A DNA stretch of 18,188 nucleotides from Lachnospiraceae bacterium (GTDB lineage: Bacteria; Bacillota; Clostridia; Lachnospirales; Lachnospiraceae), in the NCBI GenBank assembly GCA_017958585.1, contig JAGDCK010000193.1, positions 1 to 18,188 on the forward strand. The letters are read 5' to 3'. The notes under the pieces are model-generated. The model ran no database searches. It had not been told where the DNA came from and saw only the letters and a program-made list of their open reading frames with translations. The translations under genes were made by a program, and so were the position numbers. Every line of letters begins with the position of its first letter. The first letter of the stretch is position 1. Positions 8,434 through 15,476 of this stretch are shown here, piece by piece.

Positions 8434-8823
8434 TTATTGCTCGTCCTTTTTAATGTCAACAGCTGCGATTCTGATATTGACATCCGATACCTTTAACCCT
8501 GTCATGTTCTCGATCTGAGTCTTAACCCTTGCCTGAACCTTACGGCTTGTGGCAGGAATATTGTAACCATACTCCATCATAACGCTTAGATCCACTTTAA
8601 CCACTCCGGCGATTATATCCACCTTAACGCCCTTTGTGTAGGACTTAACGCCGACTTTGTTCATGATCTCGTTGGTGATCGCACCGCCCATGGCTGATAC
8701 ACCGTCAACCTCTGTTGCAGCTATAGAAGCTATCATGGCAACAACATCATCTGCAAGTTTAACTGCTCCCATTTCCTCATCGCCTCCCAAAGTGTATGAT
8801 TTTCTTTCTGTATCTTTTTCCAT
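8434..8823 (-). CDS. Asp23/YqhY family envelope stress-type protein
   Basis: Asp23 (DUF322) family protein of 129 residues, a small cytoplasmic protein of unclear biochemical role. The named member Asp23 of Staphylococcus aureus is abundant, membrane-associated and alkaline-shock induced; Bacillus YqhY, in the same position before nusB, is linked to fatty-acid synthesis control. Family features are GAVKLADDVVAMIASIAATE, VDGVSAMGG, the GVKVDIIAGVVKVDLSVMMEYG strand pair, and NMTGLKVSDVNIRI near the end. It is the first gene of the operon. ATG 8821-8823 is chosen because SYTLGGDEEMGAVKL matches the usual N-terminus; an ATG at residue 17 has GGGAGG at 11 bases but would trim it. The best upstream AAAGGA is 15 bases from the start. 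Confidence 0.9.
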   Translation of the reverse strand: MEKDTERKSYTLGGDEEMGAVKLADDVVAMIASIAATEVDGVSAMGGAITNEIMNKVGVKSYTKGVKVDIIAGVVKVDLSVMMEYGYNIPATSRKVQARVKTQIENMTGLKVSDVNIRIAAVDIKKDEQ

Positions 8824-8882
8824 AATCTATCGCAAATTTCCTTTCAAAATATCATTTAAATATCTGATGATCTGTCTTTGCC

Positions 8883-8911
8883 ATTATACCACACCTATTC
8901 CTTATTGACCA
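8883..8911 (-). promoter_or_regulatory. promoter of the asp23-recN operon
   Basis: On the minus strand TATAAT (8888-8883) is preceded by TGG, making an extended -10. TGGTCA (8911-8906, four of six consensus bases) lies 17 bases further upstream. The -35 overlaps the last codons of the transglutaminase-like gene. No terminator separates the two transcription units, so the operon may also receive read-through from prfC. The resulting leader before asp23 is about 50 bases. Confidence 0.7.
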
Positions 8912-10217
8912 CCCAAAAAGTTATGGTTCGAAAGTCGGGATTGTAGGAATATGTAATGCTTGAGAGCTGTAAGTCGTATGGAATAAAATCGAAAATTCCG
9001 TTTTCTGTTATCAGATCTTCAAACATTATATCGTACAGTTCATCGTCGGCACATTTAAACACAAAATTCTCTCCGCCCCCGGCGATGGTGTCCTCGATTA
9101 TAAATTTCAGCTGTGCCTGATTATACTCCGTAAAAAACAGATCCTTCATCACATAATAATTGTCCGCAAGGGCAACGCATTCAGGTAAGGGAATAACTGA
9201 ATCGATCACGTGATTTTTGCAAATATCCTCCGTGGTCACGCAGAAATAATTGTAATCCACCTCAGGCAATATCTCGCTGTAATCCTCACTTCCGTCAAGC
9301 ACAACGCAGGCATCCGGGTCTCCCCAGGTCACATCGATAAAATAGTACGCTCCGTCCGCTTTAACCATGTTCCAGGCATGGCTCATGCCCGAGTTTGAAA
9401 ATCCCTGCACCAGAGTACATTCTATGCCCATTCTGTACATGAGATACTGAAAAGTCTTTGCATAACCCTGACAAACCGACTCACCGTTTGCAAGTACGGA
9501 GTAAATATTCTGGTTATCCTCCGCGCCCTGAACATAATCCGTGTTCATGATGATCCAGTTATATACATAAACCATTTTTTCAAAGTCCGTGGACAGGCCG
9601 CTTCCGTTTCCGATGATTCCGCTCATTACGGTTTCGATCATGTCCTTTTTTACATTGGCCTTATCATAGTCGCAGTCATAGGTTCCCGAGAAATCAATTC
9701 CCACAAGTTTTCCGCCCAGGGTGTATCTCGTGTACTCATAACCAACTACGTAAAAAATCTCAGGATGATCGATCAAAACGCACTGGAAAATCTTGTCCAG
9801 ATTTTCCACATCGTAGCCGTTTTTAATAGGTTCCTCCGATAAGGCTACTTCAGAGCTGAGCGACCCCAATATTTTAAGGATGTCCTCATACCATGTCTGC
9901 TCAAAATCATCCAAAGTGTCATAGGCATAGTGAAAATCGGTGTCATAAACAAAAGAAAAATCATTTACGACCCCGTAGGTCTCCCGCTCCGAGGTTGTCA
10001 CCTCAACATCTTTTTCATTGACAATATACTCCTCTCCGCCCCTGTCTATCACATAGACCTCGGAAACGGTGGGAGCCTCGGACGCCCTGGCTTTCTGCAT
10101 ATAATTGCGATATATTCCCTCTAAGTAATTAAAGGGTCTGAAGCTTGACGCAGAACAAGCCGTCATATTCATGATCAAAAGCACACAAACAATCAGAAAC
10201 CTAAAAATTCTTTTCAT
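8895..10217 (-). CDS. transglutaminase-like predicted lipoprotein (paralog A)
   Basis: Exported protein with a transglutaminase-type papain fold; substrate unknown. From ATG 10217 it has 440 residues; a TTG two codons upstream also fits the frame. A hydrophobic signal ends in NMTAC, a reasonable lipobox (cysteine 21), so it is probably lipid-anchored outside the membrane. Module 1 (about 90-165) includes DHPEIFY. The core (about 210-300) has the full triad: Cys249 in SVCQGYAKTFQYLM, His280 in SHAWN, Asp295 in DVTWGD. A C-terminal alpha/beta module (about 360-440) follows. Family members may be proteases, peptide-processing or cross-linking enzymes. It lies 35 bases after prfC on the same strand, so they are probably cotranscribed. 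It resembles the exported protein at 15620-17350 across all three modules. Confidence 0.85.
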   Translation of the reverse strand: MKRIFRFLIVCVLLIMNMTACSASSFRPFNYLEGIYRNYMQKARASEAPTVSEVYVIDRGGEEYIVNEKDVEVTTSERETYGVVNDFSFVYDTDFHYAYDTLDDFEQTWYEDILKILGSLSSEVALSEEPIKNGYDVENLDKIFQCVLIDHPEIFYVVGYEYTRYTLGGKLVGIDFSGTYDCDYDKANVKKDMIETVMSGIIGNGSGLSTDFEKMVYVYNWIIMNTDYVQGAEDNQNIYSVLANGESVCQGYAKTFQYLMYRMGIECTLVQGFSNSGMSHAWNMVKADGAYYFIDVTWGDPDACVVLDGSEDYSEILPEVDYNYFCVTTEDICKNHVIDSVIPLPECVALADNYYVMKDLFFTEYNQAQLKFIIEDTIAGGGENFVFKCADDELYDIMFEDLITENGIFDFIPYDLQLSSITYSYNPDFRTITFWVVNKE

Positions 10218-10252
10218 CCGCAACCTAATCCTGTAAAGTAAATGCCAAAAAC

Positions 10253-11848
10253 CTAGTTCTTAGAAAACTCTGTAAGAATAAGACCCTTGTTTCTCTCAAC
10301 TGTCATTCCTATACTCCAGGAATTTACAAAGAGAAGCAAAGGATTTCCCTTCATATCTTTTACTTTCTTCATATCGCTGGTGCCGGTAAGTTTTGGAATA
10401 TCAAACTGTTCCTTGTTCTCGATCCATCTGATATGTTCATAGGGAAGATTCTCTAATTTTATGTCAACATTGTACTCATTTTCAAGCCTGTACTTTAAAA
10501 CGTCAAACTGAAGAACACCCACAACGCCCACGATGATCTCCTCGAGACCTGTGTTGTACTCCTGGAATATCTGGATCGCACCCTCCTGGGCTATCTGCTC
10601 GATACCCTTTACAAACTGCTTTCTCTTCATGGTGTCAAGCTGACGAACCCTTGCAAAATGCTCAGGTGCGAATGTGGGAATTCCCTCAAAAGCAAATTTA
10701 TCGGCGGGAGCACAGACCGTATCTCCTATCGAAAAGATACCGGGATCGAACACACCGATGATATCTCCGCCATAAGCCTCAGACAGGATCTTTCTCTCAT
10801 CAGCCATGATCTGCTGGGGCTGTGAAAGCCTCAAAGTCTTTCCGCCCTGCACATGCCTTACTTCCTTTGTGGCATCAAATTTTCCTGATACGATTCTCAT
10901 AAATGCCACACGGTCTCTGTGAGCCTTGTTCATGTTTGCCTGGATTTTAAAGACAAATGCTGAAAAGTCGTTGTTTACGGGGTCGATAAGTCCTGAATCA
11001 CTCATTCTGGGAAGCGGAGTTGTGGTCATATTTAAAAAGTGCTTGAGGAATATCTCAACACCGAAGTTTGTAAGAGCTGAACCAAAGCATACAGGAGTCA
11101 GATTTCCCGCTCTTACTTCGTCAAGGTCAAACTCTGCACTTGCTCCGTCCAAAAGCTCGATTTCTGAGAGAAGATTCTCTGCAGCCTCTTCTCCTACCAA
11201 ACTTTTAAGCTTCTCCCCGTCGTCCACGGAGATCTCCTCGGTCTTACCTTCCTTGGTACCCTTCTCTGTGTCCGAATAAGAGATAACGCACTTCTTTTCT
11301 CTGTCATACACGCCCTTGAAATTTTTTCCCGAACCGATGGGCCAGTTTAACGGACATGTGGCAATACCAAGTTCCTTTTCGATATCATCCAAAAGTTCAA
11401 AGGTGTCCATGGCATCCCTGTCCATCTTGTTTATAAAAGTAAAGATGGGAATATGTCTCATGACGCAGACCTTGAAAAGCTTTCTGGTCTGGGCCTCAAC
11501 ACCCTTTGATCCGTCTATTACCATGACTGCGGAATCTGCCGCCATAAGTGTTCTGTATGTATCCTCAGAGAAGTCCTGGTGTCCGGGAGTGTCCAGGATA
11601 TTGATACAGAAACCGTCATATTCAAACTGAAGCACTGAACTGGTAACCGAAATACCTCTCTGCTTCTCGATCTCCATCCAGTCTGAAACCGCATGTCTGG
11701 CTGTGGCTTTTCCCTTTACCGAACCCGCCAGGTTGATGGCTCCTCCATAGAGAAGGAACTTCTCCGTAAGTGTAGTCTTACCTGCATCAGGGTGAGAAAT
11801 GATGGCAAATGTTCGTCTTCTGTTTATTTCATCTTTTATGCTGCTCAA
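10253..11848 (-). CDS. prfC: peptide chain release factor 3
   Basis: Translational GTPase that removes RF1/RF2 from the ribosome after peptide release. The 531 residues are typical. G-domain motifs: SHPDAGKTT (18-26, P-loop), RGISVTSSV (64-72, switch I), DTPGH (86-90), NKMD (140-143). The EIEKQRGIS context and the alignment of the C-terminal domain, ending VERNKGLILTEFSKN, fit PrfC rather than EF-G or a tetracycline-protection protein. The start is TTG 11848, with GGAGG (11859-11863) ten bases upstream across a T-rich spacer; no ATG lies near. A rare start codon with long spacing suggests modest translation. It is followed by the transglutaminase-like gene. Confidence 0.96.
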   Translation of the reverse strand: MSSIKDEINRRRTFAIISHPDAGKTTLTEKFLLYGGAINLAGSVKGKATARHAVSDWMEIEKQRGISVTSSVLQFEYDGFCINILDTPGHQDFSEDTYRTLMAADSAVMVIDGSKGVEAQTRKLFKVCVMRHIPIFTFINKMDRDAMDTFELLDDIEKELGIATCPLNWPIGSGKNFKGVYDREKKCVISYSDTEKGTKEGKTEEISVDDGEKLKSLVGEEAAENLLSEIELLDGASAEFDLDEVRAGNLTPVCFGSALTNFGVEIFLKHFLNMTTTPLPRMSDSGLIDPVNNDFSAFVFKIQANMNKAHRDRVAFMRIVSGKFDATKEVRHVQGGKTLRLSQPQQIMADERKILSEAYGGDIIGVFDPGIFSIGDTVCAPADKFAFEGIPTFAPEHFARVRQLDTMKRKQFVKGIEQIAQEGAIQIFQEYNTGLEEIIVGVVGVLQFDVLKYRLENEYNVDIKLENLPYEHIRWIENKEQFDIPKLTGTSDMKKVKDMKGNPLLLFVNSWSIGMTVERNKGLILTEFSKN

Positions 11849-11894
11849 TTTAAAAAAACCTCCAAACCGCTATCTCATGTGCGTAATTCATTAC

Positions 11895-11924
11895 ATTATA
11901 ACCCATCCCTCCCATTAAGGGCAA
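11895..11924 (-). promoter_or_regulatory. prfC promoter
   Basis: On the minus strand TTGCCC (11924-11919, four of six consensus) and TATAAT (11900-11895, perfect) are separated by 18 bases. The predicted start lies about 40 bases before the TTG codon of prfC. It points away from the trkA promoter in the same divergent region. Confidence 0.7.
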
Positions 11925-11974
11925 GAAAATTCATCAGAGAGATTGTAACAAATCAGCACTCTGCCTCGGGTTAA

Positions 11975-12003
11975 TTGTATATTTCCAAAGGCTGTGATAT
12001 AAT
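11975..12003 (+). promoter_or_regulatory. trkA-trkH promoter
   Basis: TTGTAT (11975-11980) and a perfect TATAAT (11998-12003) are 17 bases apart. TGA directly before the -10 makes it an extended -10, which compensates for the poor -35. The transcript should begin near 12010, giving a leader of about 110 bases before the trkA start at 12119. Confidence 0.7.
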
Positions 12004-12009
12004 CCCTTT

Positions 12010-12118
12010 AAGTATGCATATATGTAAGCATATAACTAAAAGAATTGAATGCATTTAGGTGGGCATCACATGCATTGATAATGCATCAATTCCGGTTGTA
12101 GCAGGAAAGGCAAAACAT
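12010..12118 (+). promoter_or_regulatory. structured 5' leader of trkA
   Basis: The leader contains several dyads. TATATG-TAAG-CATATA (12019-12034) is a 6-bp hairpin. GAATTGAATGCAT (12042-12054) pairs with ATGCATCAATTC (12081-12092) as 12 bp with one bulged A, closing a 26-base loop. ATTGAT-AATGC-ATCAAT (12074-12090) is a 6-bp hairpin that uses the same 3' bases, so the last two are mutually exclusive. The palindrome ATGCAT occurs at 12014, 12049, 12070 and 12081. I do not recognise the ydaO (c-di-AMP) or another named riboswitch. These could equally be protein-binding dyads in DNA. Confidence 0.5.
12103..12110 (+). promoter_or_regulatory. trkA ribosome binding site
   Basis: AGGAAAGG ends eight bases before ATG 12119. 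It decides the start, because the frame is open up to GTG 12059 but the extra 20 residues have no family counterpart and the protein beginning MKIIIVGCGKVG is the standard TrkA form. Confidence 0.8.
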
Positions 12119-13477
12119 ATGAAAATAATCATCGTTGGTTGTGGAAAAGTAGGTTACACCCTGGTGGAACAGCTGAACAAAGAAAACCACGATATAGTTG
12201 TTATCGATGAGCGCGAAGACAAGGTACGCTCCATCACTGAAGAACTCGATGCCATGGGCATCGTCGGAAACGGTATCAGCTACCAGACTCTTCTTGAAGC
12301 TGACATCGCGCATGCGGACCTCCTGATAGCAGTAACAGGTTCCGATGAACAGAATCTGCTCTGCTGTGTCATTGCAAAGAAAACCGGAAAATGCAAGACC
12401 ATCGCCAGAGTCAGAAATCCCATCTATTCACAGGAGACCACATTCCTCCGCGAGGAACTGGGTCTTGCCATGATCATGAATCCCGAACTTGCATCCGCAA
12501 ACGAGATCGCGCGTATATTCCAGTTCCCATCTGCCATGAAGATAGACACATTCACAAAAGGCAGAACGGAGCTTATGCATTTCAGAGTTACCGAGGACTG
12601 CCTCTTAAACGGCCAGGAGCTTATGAAGATCAGAAGCCGTCTGAATCTGAACATCCTCTTCTGTACCGTAAAAAGAGAGGATGAGATCTTCATCCCCAGA
12701 GGAAATTTCGTGTTCCGTGAAGGCGACCTTGTATCCTTCGTGGCAACCCCTCCCAATGCCAATGCATTCTTTAAAAAGATCGGCTACGACAACGGAAAAG
12801 TTCATTCCGTAATGATCGTGGGCGGCGGCACCATGAGTTACTACCTGGCAAAACGACTTTTGTCCGTAGGAATAAATGTAAAGCTCATATGCGATGACAA
12901 AACCCGCTGTGAGGAATTAAGCGAGCTTCTTCCCGAAGCCACTCTCATATTCGGTGACATGACAGACCAGAGACTCCTTCTCCAGGAGGGAATCGAAACC
13001 GTTGACGGCTTTGCAGCCCTCACAGGACTTGATGAGGAAAACATCCTCCTCTCCCTCTTTGTAAAAAAAGTGTCATCCGCAAAGACAGTGACCAAGATAA
13101 ACCGCATCAATTTCAGCGGCGTCATCAACGCACTGCCCCTTGACAGCGTAAACTATCCCCGTCTTCATACGGCGGATACCATATTAAAATACGTTCGCTC
13201 CGCCAGCAAATCCATGGGCGCAAACATGGAAAACCTTTACAGCATCGAGGACGGCAAAGCCGAGGCCCTGGAATTCTACATCAAGGAGGATTCAAAGGTT
13301 ACAGGCAAAGAGTTAGCCAAGATGAATATAAAGAAAAACGTGATGGTGTGCAGCATTCTCAGACGAAACAACGTTATCTTCCCCGGAGGTTCCGAAACCC
13401 TTAGAGTCGGTGACTATGTGGTCATCGTTCAGGCCGGCGAAAGATTAAACAACATAAATGAGATCCTGGAGGATTAG
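12119..13477 (+). CDS. trkA: Trk potassium transporter regulatory subunit TrkA
   Basis: Cytoplasmic NAD(H)-binding gating subunit of the Trk K+ uptake system. The 452 residues hold two RCK units. The first Rossmann fold begins at once (GCGKVG, 7-12; D30 at the end of the second strand), followed by a TrkA-C domain (about 140-220, IFIPRGNFVFREGDLVSFVA). The second fold has VGGGTM at about 234-239 and LICDD with D259, followed by the second TrkA-C domain ending GSETLRVGDYVVIVQAGE. Two tandem RCK units match full-length TrkA rather than the single-unit KtrA. The stop is two bases before trkH, so the subunits are translationally linked. A 20-residue longer form from GTG 12059 is possible in frame but unlikely. 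Confidence 0.95.
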   Translation: MKIIIVGCGKVGYTLVEQLNKENHDIVVIDEREDKVRSITEELDAMGIVGNGISYQTLLEADIAHADLLIAVTGSDEQNLLCCVIAKKTGKCKTIARVRNPIYSQETTFLREELGLAMIMNPELASANEIARIFQFPSAMKIDTFTKGRTELMHFRVTEDCLLNGQELMKIRSRLNLNILFCTVKREDEIFIPRGNFVFREGDLVSFVATPPNANAFFKKIGYDNGKVHSVMIVGGGTMSYYLAKRLLSVGINVKLICDDKTRCEELSELLPEATLIFGDMTDQRLLLQEGIETVDGFAALTGLDEENILLSLFVKKVSSAKTVTKINRINFSGVINALPLDSVNYPRLHTADTILKYVRSASKSMGANMENLYSIEDGKAEALEFYIKEDSKVTGKELAKMNIKKNVMVCSILRRNNVIFPGGSETLRVGDYVVIVQAGERLNNINEILED

Positions 13478-13479
13478 CC

Positions 13480-14922
13480 ATGAATTTTGGAATTGTAAGA
13501 TTCGTCCTTGGCTGGATCCTTCAGTTTGAGGGCATTTTCCTGATACTGCCTGCAATAACCGCAGCTGTATACAAAGAATGGCGTGAAGTCATCGCTTTTA
13601 TCGCAACGGCTCTCGCAAGCTTACTGATCGGTTACCTCATGAGATTCAAACGTCCAAAGGACATGAGCCTCTATACCAGAGAGGGATTTGCAAGCGTTGC
13701 CCTTGGATGGTTTGTCATGAGTCTTGTGGGCGCTGTTCCCTTTGTAGCAACAGGGGATATTCCCAATTACATCGATGCTTTATTTGAAACCATCTCGGGA
13801 CTAACCACCACTGGAGCAAGTATACTCACGGATGTGGAAGTCGTAAGCCACGGTGGGCTTTTCTGGAGATCATTTACCCACTGGATCGGAGGCATGGGTG
13901 TATTCGTATTCATCATGGCGATCGTCCCCTTAGCAGGCGGTTCCACCATGAACCTGATGCGTGCAGAATCCCCGGGACCTTCCGTCGGAAAACTGGTGCC
14001 CCGAGTAAAAGATACGGCAAAAGCCCTCTACGTAATTTACCTTGGAATCACAGGAATCGAAGTTGTGACCCTCCTCATATGCGGCATGAACCTCTTCGAA
14101 TCCTTGACCCTTACCTTCGGAACCGTGGGAACGGGTGGATTTGGTGTCAGTAACGCCAGCATCGGCGGCTACTCTCACACCGTTCAGGTGGTCATAACCG
14201 TATTCATGATTTTAAGCGGTATCAATTACACATTTTTCTTTGCCATGATACACAGACAGTTCAAGCAGGCTTTTGCCATTGAGGAAGTCAGATGGTATCT
14301 GGCCATAATATTCGGAAGTGTTTTGATCATATTTATAAATATAAAGAACATGTACACCCTGGCTTCGGATGCGCTTAGAGATGCCTTTTTCCAGGTTGGA
14401 AGTATCATCACCACCACCGGTTTTTCCACCACGGACTTTGATACCTGGCCACAGCTCTCAAAGACCATCATCGTGCTCCTTATGATAATCGGTGCATGTG
14501 CCGGTTCAACGGGCGGCGGATTCAAGATCTCCAGGATCCTGATCCTCTTAAAGGCCATTAAAAAAGAGCTTCTCATGATGATCCACCCCAACATGATCAA
14601 AAAGCTCAGACTGGACGGACGTGTGATCCCCCACGAGACCATCAGGTCCACCAACGTGTTCATGTCAATCTACATCGTAATACTGTTTGGCTCAACACTG
14701 CTTGTGAGCTTTGATGAATTCGGATTTACCACCAATTTCACCGCGGTTCTTGCTTGTTTAAACAACATCGGCCCCGGACTCGACCTGGTAGGTCCCGCGA
14801 GAAACTTTGCATTCTTCTCGCCATTTGTAAAGATCATTCTCATGTTTGACATGCTGGCCGGAAGACTTGAGCTCTTACCCATGCTCATCCTGTTAGTACC
14901 TCAATGCTGGAAAAAATACTGA
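13480..14922 (+). CDS. trkH: TrkH family potassium uptake membrane subunit
   Basis: Integral membrane K+ translocating subunit; 480 residues with many hydrophobic segments and four pore loops. The four filter sequences are visible: LTTTGAS (108-114), TVGTGGFG (215-222), TTTGFST (311-317) and NNIGPGL (428-434). SFTHWIGGMGVFVF (131-144) and ACAGSTGGGFKISR (339-352) are family signatures, the latter near the intramembrane gate. Length is typical of TrkH rather than the shorter KtrB. ATG 13480 follows trkA by two bases. With TrkA it should form a complete K+ uptake channel. A 37-base gap separates it from the downstream regulator gene. Confidence 0.96.
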   Translation: MNFGIVRFVLGWILQFEGIFLILPAITAAVYKEWREVIAFIATALASLLIGYLMRFKRPKDMSLYTREGFASVALGWFVMSLVGAVPFVATGDIPNYIDALFETISGLTTTGASILTDVEVVSHGGLFWRSFTHWIGGMGVFVFIMAIVPLAGGSTMNLMRAESPGPSVGKLVPRVKDTAKALYVIYLGITGIEVVTLLICGMNLFESLTLTFGTVGTGGFGVSNASIGGYSHTVQVVITVFMILSGINYTFFFAMIHRQFKQAFAIEEVRWYLAIIFGSVLIIFINIKNMYTLASDALRDAFFQVGSIITTTGFSTTDFDTWPQLSKTIIVLLMIIGACAGSTGGGFKISRILILLKAIKKELLMMIHPNMIKKLRLDGRVIPHETIRSTNVFMSIYIVILFGSTLLVSFDEFGFTTNFTAVLACLNNIGPGLDLVGPARNFAFFSPFVKIILMFDMLAGRLELLPMLILLVPQCWKKY

Positions 14923-14959
14923 TCATATATACTTAAAGTTCAAGGAGGAAGTTCTAACC

Positions 14960-15337
14960 ATGAAATACAACGAATCATCTGAAGACTATCTTGAAGCAAT
15001 ACTGGTGCTGTCGGAGAGCCGCCCCGTAGTAAGAGGCGTGGACATAGCGGAGCACATGGGTTTCAAAAAATCCTCCGTCAGTGTCGGCATGAAAAATCTT
15101 CGTGAAAAAGGCCATATAACAGTCACAAAGGAAGGCTTTATATATCTCACGGAAACAGGAAAAGAGATCGCAGAGATGATATATGACAGACATCAAACCA
15201 TCTCAAAAGGTCTGATGCTCCTGGGAGTAAGCGAAGACATCGCCCTTGAGGATGCCTGCAAGATAGAACATGTAATAAGTCCTGAAAGTTTTTTGGCGGT
15301 AAAAGAATACATTGTGAGACATACGCCTCAGAATTAA
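14960..15337 (+). CDS. short DtxR/MntR-family metal-dependent regulator
   Basis: Winged-helix regulator of 125 residues with the iron/manganese repressor layout: helix-turn-helix in the first ~65 residues (VDIAEHMGFKKSSVSVGMKNL), then a dimerisation and metal domain; no C-terminal SH3-like domain, as in MntR. Candidate ligands are Asp9, Glu12, His78, Cys100, Glu103 and His104. Aligned by eye to Bacillus MntR (D8, E11, H77, E99, E102, H103), only the Glu99 position differs and is Cys, as in DtxR (C102). AAGGAGG precedes ATG 14960 by about 11 bases. It shares strand and apparent transcript with trkA-trkH and is the last gene before a terminator. Metal and targets cannot be read from sequence. 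Confidence 0.88.
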   Translation: MKYNESSEDYLEAILVLSESRPVVRGVDIAEHMGFKKSSVSVGMKNLREKGHITVTKEGFIYLTETGKEIAEMIYDRHQTISKGLMLLGVSEDIALEDACKIEHVISPESFLAVKEYIVRHTPQN

Positions 15338-15368
15338 AAAAATAAGCAAAGGCAAAAGCCCTGAAAAC

Positions 15369-15408
15369 AAGCCACTTTTTCCCATCGGAAGAAGTGGCTT
15401 TTCTTAAT
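15369..15408 (+). terminator. intrinsic terminator of the trkA-trkH-regulator operon
   Basis: A 14-bp stem (15369-15382 with 15387-15400, one G-T pair) closes the four-base loop CATC and is followed by TTCTTAAT. On the other strand the stem is followed by TTGTTTTC, so it could work in both directions. Confidence 0.85.
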
Positions 15409-15435
15409 ATTAGTACATTAAAAATTTTTATTTCG

Positions 15436-15470
15436 TTGTAACGGCTTTGTAACTGGTACTTTGCTAGAAT
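15436..15470 (+). promoter_or_regulatory. extended -10 promoter with 11-bp-period direct repeat
   Basis: TTGTAAC at 15436-15442 and again at 15447-15453 form an 18-bp direct repeat, TTGTAAC-GGCT-TTGTAAC, with an 11-base period. It ends 11 bases before TAGAAT (15465-15470), which is preceded by TGC as an extended -10. There is no recognisable -35 at the standard distance. Two 7-mers one helical turn apart, close to a -10, is the layout of PhoB/PhoP-type (OmpR-family) activator sites. The regulator is not identified. Confidence 0.5.
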
Positions 15471-15476
15471 GAACAC

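Noticed and set aside
10253..11848. Elongation factor G or a tetracycline-resistance ribosomal protection protein.
   Set aside because: Length of 531 residues and the SHPDAGKTT, HAVSDWMEIEKQRGISV and C-terminal sequences fit RF3; EF-G and Tet proteins are near 640-700 residues with extra domains.
12059..12118. A 20-residue N-terminal extension of TrkA starting at GTG 12059.
   Set aside because: The extension has no Shine-Dalgarno and no TrkA-like sequence, while ATG 12119 has AGGAAAGG at eight bases and gives the standard MKIIIVGCGKVG beginning.
12010..12118. A c-di-AMP (ydaO-type) riboswitch in front of trkA.
   Set aside because: The leader is shorter than that class and lacks the conserved GC-rich core; only the dyads are supported.
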